This document shows, piece by piece, positions 20,478-31,922 of a stretch of DNA of 64,000 nt. Made by a program: the position numbers and the translations under genes. The stretch is taken from positions 124,001 through 188,000 of the forward strand of contig NZ_JARJNS010000002.1 of assembly GCF_030143245.1 (NCBI RefSeq). The letters run 5' to 3'. The first letter of the stretch is position 1; the number at the start of each line of letters is the position of its first letter. The notes beneath the pieces were generated by a model. The model had not been told where the DNA came from. It saw nothing but the letters and a program-made list of their open reading frames with translations, and made no database searches. The DNA is from Rhabdaerophilum sp. SD176. GTDB lineage: Bacteria > Pseudomonadota > Alphaproteobacteria > Rhizobiales > Beijerinckiaceae.

Positions 20478-22748
20478 ATGCGAGGCGCGCTCGTCGGTCC
20501 CCGCGTGCTGCTCCGGCGCCTGCGCGAGGTGATGAGCGAGCCGGCGAATGCCCAGGCCCGGCTCGACCGCATCGTTGTCCTGATCGCCAACAACATGGTG
20601 GCCGAGGTCTGCTCGGTCTATGTCGCGCGCGCTGACAATACGCTCGAGCTTTATGCCACCGAAGGCCTCAACCGGGAAGCGGTCCATCTCACCACGATGC
20701 GGCTGGACGAGGGCCTTGTCGGCCTGATCGCGCGCGAGGCGCAGCCACTCGCCCTGTCCGATGCCCAGAGCCACCCGGCCTTCTCCTACAAGCCGGAGAC
20801 GGGCGAGGAAATCTACGCGTCCTTCCTCGGCGTGCCGATTCTCCGGGGCGGCAACGCGCTCGGCGTCCTGGTCGTGCAGAACCGTGCGGCCCGGGTCTAT
20901 TCCGAGGAGGAAATCGAGGCGCTGCAGACCACGGCGATGGTCGTGGCGGAGATGATTGCCGGCGGCGAGCTCGAGGCGCTCGCCCGGCCGGGCAGCGGCG
21001 GTACGGTGGTCCGGCGGTCTCTGGCGCTGATGGCGCAGCCGATCGCGGAAGGTGTCGGGCTCGGCCATGTCGTGCTGCATGAGCCGCGCGTCGAGATCAA
21101 GAATCTCGTTGCCGATGATCCCGACCACGAACTCAAGCGTCTGCATAACGCGCTTGAACTGCTCCGCGCCTCCATTGACGACCTGATGGATTCTGGCGGG
21201 CTCAGCCATGCCGGCGAGCATCGCGACGTGCTGGAGACCTTCCGCATGTTCGCGCAGGATCGCGGCTGGATACGGCGGCTGCAGGAGGCCATCCATACCG
21301 GGCTGACCGCCGAGGCGGCAGTCGAGCGGGTGCAATCGGATGTCCGGGCGCGGCTGCTGCGCCAGACCGACCCTTACCTGCGCGAGCGCCTGCATGATCT
21401 CGACGATCTCGCCAACCGCCTTCTGCACCAGCTTACCGGTGCCGCCTTCACGCTGGCGGCGGAGAACCTGCCGGAAAACGCCATCCTCGTCGCCCGTGCC
21501 ATGGGCCCGGCCGCGCTGCTGGAGTACCAGCGGCTGCGCCTGCGCGGCCTGATCCTCGAGGAGGGCGGCGCGACCAGCCATGTCGCCATCGTTGCCCGGG
21601 CGCTCGGCATTCCCACTGTCGGCAAGGCGGAGGGGATCATCGGGCTGGTTGAGCCGGGCGATGCCGTCATCATCGACGGCACAACCGGCGAGATCCAGGT
21701 TCGGCCGCAGCCGGATATCGAGGCGGCCTATGCCGAGAAGGCGCGGCTTCGTGCCCGCCGTCAGGAGCAGTACCGCGCCCTGCGCGACAAGCCGGCTGTC
21801 TCGAAGGACGGGCAGCCGATCGACCTGCAGATGAATGCCGGCCTGCTGGTCGACCTGCCGAATCTCGATGATACCGGCGCGGTCGGTGTCGGCCTGTTCC
21901 GGACCGAGATCCTTTTCATGGTGGCGCCCTCGCTGCCGCGGGCACAGGCCCAGGAAGCGCTCTACCGGACGATCATCGACATTGCCGGCAAAAGGCCGGT
22001 TACCTTCCGCACGCTGGATATCGGCGGCGACAAGGTGCTGCCCTATCTGCGCAAGGTCGACGAGGAGAATCCGGCGCTTGGTTGGCGGGCCGTCCGGATC
22101 GGGCTCGACCGGCCGGCGCTGCTGCGCACGCAATTCCGTGCGTTGCTCGGCGCTGCGCAGGACCGCGAGCTCCGCATCATGCTGCCAATGGTGGCGACGC
22201 TCGAGGAATTCGACATGGCGCAGGCGATGCTTGCGCGCGAGCGCGAGCGCCTCCGCCGCCTCAACCGCAGCCAGCCCAGGCAGGTCCAGCTCGGCGTGAT
22301 GCTGGAAGTGCCCTCGCTGCTCTTTGATCTCGACCAGCTTTTCGAGCGGGTGGATTTCGTATCGGTCGGCACGAATGACCTGATGCAGTTCATGTTCGCG
22401 GTGGATCGCGAGAATGCGCTGGTCGCCAGCCGGTTCGACGCGCTCCACCCCTCCTTCCTGCGCCCCCTGCGCCGGGTTGCCGAAGCGGCCCGGCGGTCAG
22501 GCAAGAAGGCGAGCATTTGCGGCGAGATGGCGGGCAAGCCGCTCGAAGCCCTGGCCCTGCTGGGCCTTGGCTTCCGCTCCTTTTCGATGTCACCGTCGAA
22601 TGTCGGGCCGATCAAGGCACTCGTCCGGGCCGTTGATCTCGGTGCCGTCGAGCGTTTCGTCCAGGAACGCCTCGATTCGCCTGATCGCGCGCGGAATCTC
22701 CGGGCCGAACTCGGTGAATTCGCCGCTGCGCACGATCTTTCCTTCTAG
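20478..22748 (+). CDS. ptsP: Phosphoenolpyruvate-protein phosphotransferase PtsP (EI-Ntr)
   Basis: From ATG 20478 (a TTG sits one codon earlier) the protein has 756 residues. An N-terminal GAF domain covers about residues 20-165. The phosphohistidine domain carries EEGGATSHVAIVARALGIP with active-site His near 368, and the C-terminal PEP-binding barrel includes GLFRTEILFM, GGDKVLPY, VGTNDLMQF and the CGEMAG cysteine loop. It passes phosphate from PEP to NPr in the nitrogen phosphotransferase chain, with the GAF domain sensing glutamine/nitrogen state in related bacteria. The lysC-ptsP-prfA order is typical of Hyphomicrobiales. Confidence 0.95.
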   Translation: MRGALVGPRVLLRRLREVMSEPANAQARLDRIVVLIANNMVAEVCSVYVARADNTLELYATEGLNREAVHLTTMRLDEGLVGLIAREAQPLALSDAQSHPAFSYKPETGEEIYASFLGVPILRGGNALGVLVVQNRAARVYSEEEIEALQTTAMVVAEMIAGGELEALARPGSGGTVVRRSLALMAQPIAEGVGLGHVVLHEPRVEIKNLVADDPDHELKRLHNALELLRASIDDLMDSGGLSHAGEHRDVLETFRMFAQDRGWIRRLQEAIHTGLTAEAAVERVQSDVRARLLRQTDPYLRERLHDLDDLANRLLHQLTGAAFTLAAENLPENAILVARAMGPAALLEYQRLRLRGLILEEGGATSHVAIVARALGIPTVGKAEGIIGLVEPGDAVIIDGTTGEIQVRPQPDIEAAYAEKARLRARRQEQYRALRDKPAVSKDGQPIDLQMNAGLLVDLPNLDDTGAVGVGLFRTEILFMVAPSLPRAQAQEALYRTIIDIAGKRPVTFRTLDIGGDKVLPYLRKVDEENPALGWRAVRIGLDRPALLRTQFRALLGAAQDRELRIMLPMVATLEEFDMAQAMLARERERLRRLNRSQPRQVQLGVMLEVPSLLFDLDQLFERVDFVSVGTNDLMQFMFAVDRENALVASRFDALHPSFLRPLRRVAEAARRSGKKASICGEMAGKPLEALALLGLGFRSFSMSPSNVGPIKALVRAVDLGAVERFVQERLDSPDRARNLRAELGEFAAAHDLSF

Positions 22749-22754
22749 CCCGAC

Positions 22755-23840
22755 ATGGCCGAGATCATCCTTCCCGAGGACAAGCTCGACGCGATTCTGT
22801 CGCGGCATGGCCAGGTCCAGCGCGATCTGGAATCAGCGGCCGGGCCGGCGGAAATCATCGCGCTCAGCCGCGAGGCCGCGCAGCTCGGCCCCGTGGTCGA
22901 GGCGATCGGCGCCTATCGCCGGATCGTGCAGGAGCTCGCCGATGCCCGCGTGATCCTGGAGGATGGCAGTCTCGACGAGGAGATGCGCGCGCTGGCGCAA
23001 CAGGAAAAGGCGGATCTCGAGGAGAAGCGCGACCGGCTGGCGCAGGATATCCGCGTCGCATTGCTCCCCCGCGATATGGCCGATGACAAGAGCGTCATCC
23101 TGGAAGTCCGGGCCGGCACCGGGGGCGACGAGGCCGCGCTCTTTGCGGGGGATCTCTTCCGGATGTATGCGCGCTATGCCGAATTGCGCGGCTGGAAGGT
23201 GGAGATTTCCTCCGAGAGCGAGGGAACGGCTGGCGGCTACAAGGAAGTCATCGCGGAGATCCATGGCGAGGGCGCCTATGCGCGGCTGAAATTCGAATCC
23301 GGCGTGCATCGGGTCCAGCGCGTGCCGAATACCGAGGCTTCGGGCCGCATCCATACCTCTGCCGCCACCGTCGCCGTTCTGCCGCTGGCCGAAGAGGTCG
23401 ATGTGTCGATCAACGAAGCCGATCTGCGCATCGATACGATGCGCGCTGGCGGCGCGGGCGGCCAGCATGTCAACAAGACCGAATCGGCTGTGCGCATCAC
23501 CCATATCCCGAGCGGTGTGGTCGTCGTGGTGCAGGACGAGCGCTCGCAGCACAAGAACCGGGCGCGGGCCATGTCGATCCTGCGTACACGGCTGTTCGAC
23601 CTCGAGCGGCAGCGGCTGGATTCCCTCCGGGCCGCCGATCGCAAGGCGCAGCTGGGTTCGGGCGACCGGTCGGAGCGGATCCGGACCTACAATTTCCCGC
23701 AAGGGCGCGTGACGGATCATCGTATCAACCTGACCTTGTACAAGCTTGAGGCGGTGATCGAGGGCGGTGCGCTGGATGAATTGATCGCAGCCCTGATCAC
23801 CGACCATCAGGCGCGGCTCCTCGCCGGCGAGGATGAATGA
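22755..23840 (+). CDS. prfA: Peptide chain release factor 1
   Basis: At 361 residues this is a full RF1. The GGQ motif ([15 protein letters not shown]) lies at 235-237 and drives peptidyl-tRNA hydrolysis. The codon-recognition PxT motif of RF1 is present as PNT in [14 protein letters not shown] near 191. It reads UAA and UAG stops. It starts six bases after ptsP and overlaps prmC by ATGA; PrmC methylates the GGQ glutamine of this protein, so substrate and enzyme are coupled. Confidence 0.97.
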   Translation: MAEIILPEDKLDAILSRHGQVQRDLESAAGPAEIIALSREAAQLGPVVEAIGAYRRIVQELADARVILEDGSLDEEMRALAQQEKADLEEKRDRLAQDIRVALLPRDMADDKSVILEVRAGTGGDEAALFAGDLFRMYARYAELRGWKVEISSESEGTAGGYKEVIAEIHGEGAYARLKFESGVHRVQRVPNTEASGRIHTSAATVAVLPLAEEVDVSINEADLRIDTMRAGGAGGQHVNKTESAVRITHIPSGVVVVVQDERSQHKNRARAMSILRTRLFDLERQRLDSLRAADRKAQLGSGDRSERIRTYNFPQGRVTDHRINLTLYKLEAVIEGGALDELIAALITDHQARLLAGEDE

Positions 23841-24733
23841 GCGGCGATTTCCCGCCCGGGTTGTCGCTGGCGGCGGCACAGGCGCGGATCGAGGCGCAGC
23901 TGGCCGAAGCGGGGATCGACGAGCCCCGGCGCGAGGCGCGCCTGTTGCTCGCGGCGGCGACCGGCGTCGGCCTCGCGACCTTGCTCGCCCGGCCGGACAT
24001 GCCGGTCGGCGAAGCGGGTGCTGCGATCGCCCGGTTTCTCGCCGCGCGGCTCGACCGGATGCCGCTGTCCCGCATTCTCGGCCGGCGCGAATTCTACGGG
24101 CTGGAATTCCGCCTGAACGCGGCGACTCTGGATCCGCGCGGCGATACCGAGACGCTGGTCGATGCCGTGCTGGCCTGGCTGGATGCCGAGGGTCGGCGCG
24201 GCGAGTCGCTCCGCCTGCTCGATCTTGGTACGGGGACGGGCGCCATCCTGCTGGCCCTGCTCAGCCATTTGCCGCAGGCCACGGGCCTCGGCATCGACAT
24301 CGCTGCGGAGGCTGTTGCTGCCGCCCGAATCAACGCCACGACCCTCGGCCTTGACGGTCGGGCCGAGTTCCGCACCGGCGATCTCCTGACGGGGCTGGAC
24401 GGGATGTTCCACATCATCGTCTCCAACCCGCCCTACATCCCCACCGGTGATCTCGCCGGGCTCGACCCGGAAGTCCGGCGGCATGACCCGGTGCTGGCGC
24501 TGGATGGCGGCGCGGACGGGCTGGATTTCTACCGGCGGATCCTGGCGGATGCCCCGGCCCGGCTGCTGCCGGGCGGGCTGCTGGCCGTCGAGGTCGGGGC
24601 AGGGCAGGCGCCGGCCGTCGCGGAAGGGATGCGCCATGCCGGCTTCCTCGCGGTATCGCTGCAAGCGGACCTTGCGGGAATCGCCCGGGTGGTTGCCGGC
24701 CGACAGCCTGACCGCGAAAAAGAACGCGATTGA
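23837..24733 (+). CDS. prmC: Peptide chain release factor N5-glutamine methyltransferase
   Basis: The 298-residue protein has the N-terminal helical substrate-binding part and a methyltransferase domain with [16 protein letters not shown] (motif I) and the [11 protein letters not shown] loop, whose NPPY binds the target glutamine. It methylates the GGQ glutamine of RF1 and RF2. Its ATG overlaps the prfA stop. The last residues (ADSLTAKKN-like shadow frames aside) end at TGA 24733. A 278-bp gap without a recognisable gene follows. Confidence 0.95.
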   Translation: MSGDFPPGLSLAAAQARIEAQLAEAGIDEPRREARLLLAAATGVGLATLLARPDMPVGEAGAAIARFLAARLDRMPLSRILGRREFYGLEFRLNAATLDPRGDTETLVDAVLAWLDAEGRRGESLRLLDLGTGTGAILLALLSHLPQATGLGIDIAAEAVAAARINATTLGLDGRAEFRTGDLLTGLDGMFHIIVSNPPYIPTGDLAGLDPEVRRHDPVLALDGGADGLDFYRRILADAPARLLPGGLLAVEVGAGQAPAVAEGMRHAGFLAVSLQADLAGIARVVAGRQPDREKERD

Positions 24734-25011
24734 AGCCGCCGTCATCCTTGTAGCGCTTGCGTTGCAGGCCCCTGCGCGCTAAGGGGAAGGAAAGCGATGA
24801 GTTGCGCGAGGTTGTTCCGACCCTTTGAGCGCGCGGGTCGAACAGAGAGCCATTCTTTCCGACATCCGGACCTGCCAAGGCAGGGATCTTGAGGCGGGAT
24901 CGCAATTCCGGCGAAACGGTGCGAGCGTCGTTTCTTGCCGGTGGCACGGGGCATGGCCCCATTTGGGCCGGGGGAGCACCGGATTAATCCGGTTTTGCAG
25001 CTGAGACACTC

Positions 25012-25848
25012 ATGAGACCAGGACAGAACAAGCGCATGCGCGGCCGCAATCGGCGTGGCCCCAACCCGTTGACGCGTTCGTATGAATCGAACGGGCCGGA
25101 TGTGAAAGTGCGCGGCACCGCGCAGCACATCACCGAGAAATACACCCAGCTTGCCCGCGATGCGCATGTCTCGGGAGACCCGGTCATGGCGGAGAACTAT
25201 CTCCAGCATGCCGAGCATTATTACCGCATCATCGCAGCCGCCCATCAGGCCCAGCAGGCCCTGCAGAATGGCACGGCGGATGACCGCGACGATGATGATG
25301 ATGATTTCGACACGGCGTCGGACCGCTTCACCTTCCGCTCGATCCAGCAGACCAACCCGCAGCAGGGCGGCCAGCCCGGCTTCGGCCAGGAGCGCGGCCC
25401 CGGCGAGGGCGGCGAGGGAATGGATCCAGGCGAGGGCGACGATGCCCCGCAGGGCCAGGGCGAGCCGCGCCAGAACAACCGCAATGACCGCCAGTTCCGC
25501 AATCCCCGTCAAGACCGGAACCAGGATCGCCCGTTCCGTCAGGGCGGCGATCGCGACCGCGACAGGGACCGTAACCGCGAGCGGTTCGACCCTAATCGCC
25601 CGCGCCGGCCGCAGGCCGATCTTGAAGGTGCGGAACAGCCGGTCCTCCCGGCCTTCCTGACCGCGCCGACGCGGACCATCCCGATCGATGCACCCGAAAG
25701 CGAAGCGGCGCCGTCAGTCGAGGGCGAAGGTGGTAGCGACGAAATGCGGGGCACGTTCCGGGCCCGTCGCCGCCGGCGCCCCCGCGGCGCGCGTGAGGGT
25801 GGCGAGGAGGCTTTCGAGCCGGATACGCCGGGCGTCGATCAGGGCTGA
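25012..25848 (+). CDS. DUF4167 domain protein with a long low-complexity tail
   Basis: The N-terminal 75 residues form the DUF4167 domain (MRPGQNKRMRGRNRRGPNPL, then VRGTAQHITEKYTQLARDA and NYLQHAEHYYRIIAAAHQ). The rest, to residue 278, is low complexity: a DDRDDDDDDF acidic run, Gln/Gly-rich stretches, and Arg/Asp-rich RDRDRDRNRERF, ending in RARRRRRPRGAREGG. The mix of a small helical domain and RG/RD-rich disorder suggests an RNA- or ribosome-associated role, but no function is established that I know of. The tail overlaps the convergent MOSC gene by ten bases. Confidence 0.88.
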   Translation: MRPGQNKRMRGRNRRGPNPLTRSYESNGPDVKVRGTAQHITEKYTQLARDAHVSGDPVMAENYLQHAEHYYRIIAAAHQAQQALQNGTADDRDDDDDDFDTASDRFTFRSIQQTNPQQGGQPGFGQERGPGEGGEGMDPGEGDDAPQGQGEPRQNNRNDRQFRNPRQDRNQDRPFRQGGDRDRDRDRNRERFDPNRPRRPQADLEGAEQPVLPAFLTAPTRTIPIDAPESEAAPSVEGEGGSDEMRGTFRARRRRRPRGAREGGEEAFEPDTPGVDQG

Positions 25849-26606
25849 TCGACAAGCATTGCCGCATCGCCCGGGCGGAGCGTTCCGCCCGTCCGGATGC
25901 GCGCATAGACGCCGCAATCATGATGGCCGTAAAGGCGCTCCAGCGTCTCGACGATGCGCGCGTCGCGCCGGCCGAGGCGCGGATCGACATCGGTCGCGGC
26001 GCAGCGATCGATCCGCTTGAGGATGTCCAGTTCCGCTGTTCCGACCCTCAGCGTTCGGCCGGCCCAGTCATTCTCGGCGAAAGCGGGCAGGCCTTCCAGC
26101 AGGATATTGCCGCGGAAGCGGCGGGGATCGAGCGAATCACGGCCGAGCGCCGTGCCGATTTCCGCGATCGTCGCCGCGTTGAGAATCGAGACATAGCCCG
26201 AGCGCGAATCCATGAAGCGGAAACCCGGCGGCGCCACCAGCAGCCGGATCGGTCCCCGCCGTTCCTCGGCGCAGAAGGTCTCGAAGAAGCGCTCGATCGC
26301 GGCGCGGCCTTCGGGGCTGTCGACGCCGCCATCCGCCACGACGGATCCGCCCTGCCGGATCGTCAGCCGGCGGCTGGCCGAATCAAAGCGCGTTTCCAGC
26401 CGGGCCAGCCGTTCCTGCCGCATCAGCATCAGGAAGCGCATCTTCGGCAGGTGTTCAGCTGCCGCCGGGTCAAAGCCCGAGGGCCCGTTTTCCAGCGCGA
26501 GGATCCGGTCTTCCGGGAAATGAGCGTCGGTTTCCAGCACCGTCTCGTCGAGCAATTCCGGGCTGAGCCCCTTGACCGGATGGCGATAGAGGGCGGCGAT
26601 CCGCAT
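25839..26606 (-). CDS. MOSC domain protein (MOCO sulfurase C-terminal family)
   Basis: The protein has a MOSC_N beta-barrel ([17 protein letters not shown]) and a MOSC core with [24 protein letters not shown] and the conserved Cys in [12 protein letters not shown]. Members bind sulfur or molybdenum cofactor and some reduce N-hydroxylated compounds. I chose the ATG at 26606, eight bases after AAGGAG; the GTG two codons earlier sits too close to that site. Length is then 255 residues. The gene is divergent from clpB and its end overlaps the DUF4167 gene. Confidence 0.88.
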   Translation of the reverse strand: MRIAALYRHPVKGLSPELLDETVLETDAHFPEDRILALENGPSGFDPAAAEHLPKMRFLMLMRQERLARLETRFDSASRRLTIRQGGSVVADGGVDSPEGRAAIERFFETFCAEERRGPIRLLVAPPGFRFMDSRSGYVSILNAATIAEIGTALGRDSLDPRRFRGNILLEGLPAFAENDWAGRTLRVGTAELDILKRIDRCAATDVDPRLGRRDARIVETLERLYGHHDCGVYARIRTGGTLRPGDAAMLVDQP

Positions 26607-26649
26607 TTTCACATCTCCTTCGGGCGCGTTCTTTGATCTGCCCCCTTTT

Positions 26650-26674
26650 GTTGCGCTAGGGCAACACCTACATT
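26650..26674 (+). promoter_or_regulatory. Inverted repeat and possible heat-shock promoter before clpB
   Basis: GTTGC (26650-26654) and GCAAC (26661-26665) form an inverted repeat with a six-base spacer. CCTACATT (26667-26674) resembles the alphaproteobacterial RpoH -10 element, and CTTTTG lies 16 bases upstream as a poor -35. Assignment to RpoH is tentative, based on position about 85 bases before clpB. Confidence 0.3.
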
Positions 26675-26757
26675 CCCGTCAAGGTCGCCACAAAGTGGGG
26701 CCGAACCATAACCGGGCCTGCCCGGTCTGCCCCTTCGCCTCATGTCAGGGAAGAGCC

Positions 26758-29382
<2,625 letters not shown>

Positions 29383-29433
29383 TGCGAATCCGATCTGCAC
29401 GGAGAGGCATGGTCTTCCGGGGCCAACTAAATT

Positions 29434-29460
29434 AGAGAGGGCGCAACTCGCGTCCTCTCT
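29434..29460 (+). terminator. Probable terminator after clpB
   Basis: AGAGAGG (29434-29440) pairs with CCTCTCT (29454-29460) around a GCG-CAACT-CGC inner hairpin. There is no strong T run after it, so Rho-independent activity is likely but not certain. Confidence 0.5.
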
Positions 29461-29484
29461 CGTCTGGCCCAGGGCCAGCCCGGA

Positions 29485-30360
29485 ATGCCCATGTTCCTCC
29501 TGGTGCTCGCACCGGCGCTTTTCGTCGTGATCTGGTCAACCGGCTGGATCGTCGCGAAATACGCCGCACCCTATGCCGATCCGCTGACCTTCCTTGCGAT
29601 CCGCTTCGCGCTGGCGGCGGCCGTCATCGCGCTGCTCGCCTGGGCGACCGGCGCGCCCTGGCCCCCGGACCGGCGGACCCGGATCCATGCCGCCATCAGC
29701 GGCGTGCTGCTGCATGCCATCTATCTCGGCGGCGTGTGGTGGGCGATCAGCCAGGGCCTGCCGGCGGGTGTCTCGGCGCTGATTGCAGCGGTCCAGCCGC
29801 TGCTGACAGCTGCCCTCGCCCGGACGATGGGCGAGAAGCTGTTGCCGATCAACCTCGCTGGCATCGTGATCGGGTTTGCCGGCGTGCTGGGTGTGATCGC
29901 GCCCAAGCTTGGCGGGGTCTCGGTGGCCGGCCTTTCCGGGCTCGGTCTCGCCGTGGCGATCAATGTCGGTTCCATGTTCGCGGTGACCGCCGGCACCTAC
30001 TACCAGAAGCATTTCGTGGCCTCGGGCGACCTGCGCACCACCACGGTGTTGCAATATATCGGCGCCTGCCTCGCCGTCCTGCCATTCGCGATCCTGCTTG
30101 AACCGATGCGGTTCGAGATGCGCCTCGAAACCTGGGCGGCGATGGCCTGGTCGGTCGTCGTGCTCTCGATCGGCGCGATCGGGCTGATGCTGCTGATGAT
30201 CCGGCGGGGCGCGGTCAGCCGTGTGGCGGCGCTGATCTATCTCATCCCGCCGACAGCAGCGCTGCAGGCCTATGCGATGTTCGGCGAGACGCTGACGCCC
30301 ATGCAGGGAGTGTTCATGGCCATTGCGGCGTTTGGTGTCTTCCTTGCCACGCGCCGGTAA
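29485..30360 (+). CDS. EamA/DMT superfamily transporter
   Basis: The 291-residue protein has about ten hydrophobic helices in two EamA repeats (first WSTGWIVAKYAAPYADPLTFLAIRF is characteristic, second from about residue 150). Such proteins export amino acids, nucleosides or other small metabolites across the inner membrane. The substrate cannot be told from sequence. The gene stands between clpB and tspO. A second DMT exporter lies at 45.6-46.5 kb but is not a close copy. Confidence 0.85.
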   Translation: MPMFLLVLAPALFVVIWSTGWIVAKYAAPYADPLTFLAIRFALAAAVIALLAWATGAPWPPDRRTRIHAAISGVLLHAIYLGGVWWAISQGLPAGVSALIAAVQPLLTAALARTMGEKLLPINLAGIVIGFAGVLGVIAPKLGGVSVAGLSGLGLAVAINVGSMFAVTAGTYYQKHFVASGDLRTTTVLQYIGACLAVLPFAILLEPMRFEMRLETWAAMAWSVVVLSIGAIGLMLLMIRRGAVSRVAALIYLIPPTAALQAYAMFGETLTPMQGVFMAIAAFGVFLATRR

Positions 30361-30399
30361 GGTAAAGCCGCAAGGCATCCCACCCGCGAAAGGTCCATC

Positions 30400-30912
30400 A
30401 TGCGTGATCCGCATCTCCATCCGGCGCTGAGTGCCCGCTCTGCCCTGCTGCTGCCGGTGGCGCTTGTTCCGCCGGTCATGGCGAGCATGCTCGGCTCCTA
30501 CCTCACGGCCGGGGCGCTGATCAGCTGGTATCCGCAGCTGGTGAAGCCGTTCTTCACGCCGCCGAACCTCGCTTTCCCGATCGCCTGGACGTTCCTGTTC
30601 GCGCTGATGGCCATGGCTTTCTGGCGCATCCTCCGCGCGTTGCCGGAACAGGGGGCGAAGGGCAAGGCGATCGCTGCCTTCCTTATCCAGCTCGTCTTCA
30701 ATGTCGGCTGGTCCTGGGCGTTTTTCGGCCAGCGCTCGCCGGTTCTCGGGCTGGTGGCGGTCAGCCTGCTCTTCGTGTCGATCGCCGTGACAATCCGCGT
30801 TTTCAAGCCGCTCGACCGGGCCGCCGCCTTCGCGCTCTATCCCTATCTCGCCTGGGTAGCCTTCGCGGCCGCGCTGAATGCGGCCATCGTGATCCTCAAC
30901 CCGGGCGCGTGA
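30400..30912 (+). CDS. tspO: TspO/MBR family membrane protein
   Basis: The 170-residue protein has five membrane helices and the TspO signature residues: WYPQLVKPFFTPPNLAFPIAW, the FNVGWSWAFFG segment and the C-terminal YPYLAWVAFAAALN. TspO proteins bind porphyrins and act in tetrapyrrole-linked stress control in alphaproteobacteria such as Rhodobacter and Sinorhizobium. Its TGA is directly followed by the stop of the convergent response regulator. It starts 39 bases after the DMT transporter and may share its transcript. Confidence 0.9.
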   Translation: MRDPHLHPALSARSALLLPVALVPPVMASMLGSYLTAGALISWYPQLVKPFFTPPNLAFPIAWTFLFALMAMAFWRILRALPEQGAKGKAIAAFLIQLVFNVGWSWAFFGQRSPVLGLVAVSLLFVSIAVTIRVFKPLDRAAAFALYPYLAWVAFAAALNAAIVILNPGA

Positions 30913-31293
30913 TCAGCCGCCGAGGCCGCGTCGTTCCAGCACGGTGCGAATGGCGGCGCGGAACTCTGCCAGCGGGAAAGGCTTGGTCAGCACATCCTCG
31001 ACCAGCCCTTCCAGCTCCCGGGCGCGCTCGCGCTGCTCGGCATAGCCGGTCATCAGCACGACGGGAAAACCGGGGCGCTCGGCCGCGACGCTGAGCGTGA
31101 GGGCGATGCCGTCCATCACCGGCATCCGGATATCCGAGATCATCAGGTCGAAGCCGATATCCGCATGCGCGAGCTTGTCGAGGGCATCCGCGCCATCGGT
31201 GGCTTCGGCCACGTGATGCCCGTCAAGTTGCAGCGCGCGCACAAGCGGCGCCCGCACGGAGGGTTCATCATCGACCAGCAGGATCCGGGCCAT
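30913..31293 (-). CDS. Single-domain response regulator, CpdR-like
   Basis: The 126-residue protein is a lone receiver domain with acidic pair D8-D9, phospho-acceptor D54 (MISDIRMPVMDG), T82 (LMTGY) and K104 (TKPF), and no output domain. In length and C-terminal FPLAEFRAAIRTVLERR it resembles CpdR, which in Caulobacter and Sinorhizobium controls ClpXP-dependent proteolysis of CtrA and others. It differs from canonical CpdR at many positions, so it may be a paralogue. It lies 14 bases downstream of hpt on the same strand. Confidence 0.8.
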   Translation of the reverse strand: MARILLVDDEPSVRAPLVRALQLDGHHVAEATDGADALDKLAHADIGFDLMISDIRMPVMDGIALTLSVAAERPGFPVVLMTGYAEQRERARELEGLVEDVLTKPFPLAEFRAAIRTVLERRGLGG

Positions 31294-31307
31294 GGCATCT
31301 CCTCCGG

Positions 31308-31886
31308 TCAGTTGCGGGGCTCGACCATGCCGACAAACGGCAATTCGCGGAACTTGTGGGCCACGTCCATGCCATAGCCGACCAGGAACTTGTCCGGCGC
31401 CTGGAACCCCACGAAATCGGCCGTGAACTGCACGGCGCGCGGAACGGGCTTCTCGATCAGCACCGCCGCCATGACACGGCGGGCGCCGCGCGCCGACAGG
31501 AGGTCCTTGGCGAAGGCGAGGGTCCGGCCGGATTCGAGGATATCGTCGATCAGCAGCACGTCACGGTCGGTGACCTGGTTGTCGATATCCTTGATGATCG
31601 TGACCTGGCCCGACGAGGCCATGCCGGAATGGTAGCTGGCGAGCTGCATGAATTCCACGCTCGGTGCCATGCCGACGCGATGCAGCGCGCGGACGAGATC
31701 GGCCGCGAAGATGAAGGAGCCGCGCAGGATGGCGATGACCAGCAATTCGCGGGGCTCGGCATCGCGGATCTCGGCGGCAAGGGCCTCGATCCGCTGGCTG
31801 ATGGCGGCCTCGTCGAACAGGACATGGATCATATGGTCGTCGTCACCGGCCAGAACGGTGCCGGGAGGAAGGGGAGTCGCGGACAA
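31308..31886 (-). CDS. hpt: Hypoxanthine phosphoribosyltransferase
   Basis: The 192-residue protein has the type I phosphoribosyltransferase core: the AILRGSFIFAADL loop, and the PRPP-binding LLIDDILESGRTL motif near 120. The C-terminal VGYGMD...REL segment is typical of Hpt. It salvages hypoxanthine and guanine. Met19 (MIHVLFDE) is a possible alternative start that fits the family length. The gene may be co-transcribed with the downstream receiver-domain gene. Confidence 0.93.
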   Translation of the reverse strand: MSATPLPPGTVLAGDDDHMIHVLFDEAAISQRIEALAAEIRDAEPRELLVIAILRGSFIFAADLVRALHRVGMAPSVEFMQLASYHSGMASSGQVTIIKDIDNQVTDRDVLLIDDILESGRTLAFAKDLLSARGARRVMAAVLIEKPVPRAVQFTADFVGFQAPDKFLVGYGMDVAHKFRELPFVGMVEPRN

Positions 31887-31922
31887 GAAGACCTCGGTTA
31901 TGACAATGCGTGCCGCCGGCGA

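Noticed and set aside
24734-25011. Possible gene or RNA in the gap between prmC and DUF4167
   Set aside because: Only short GC hairpins and antisense frames without family pattern are present; it most likely contains the DUF4167 promoter.
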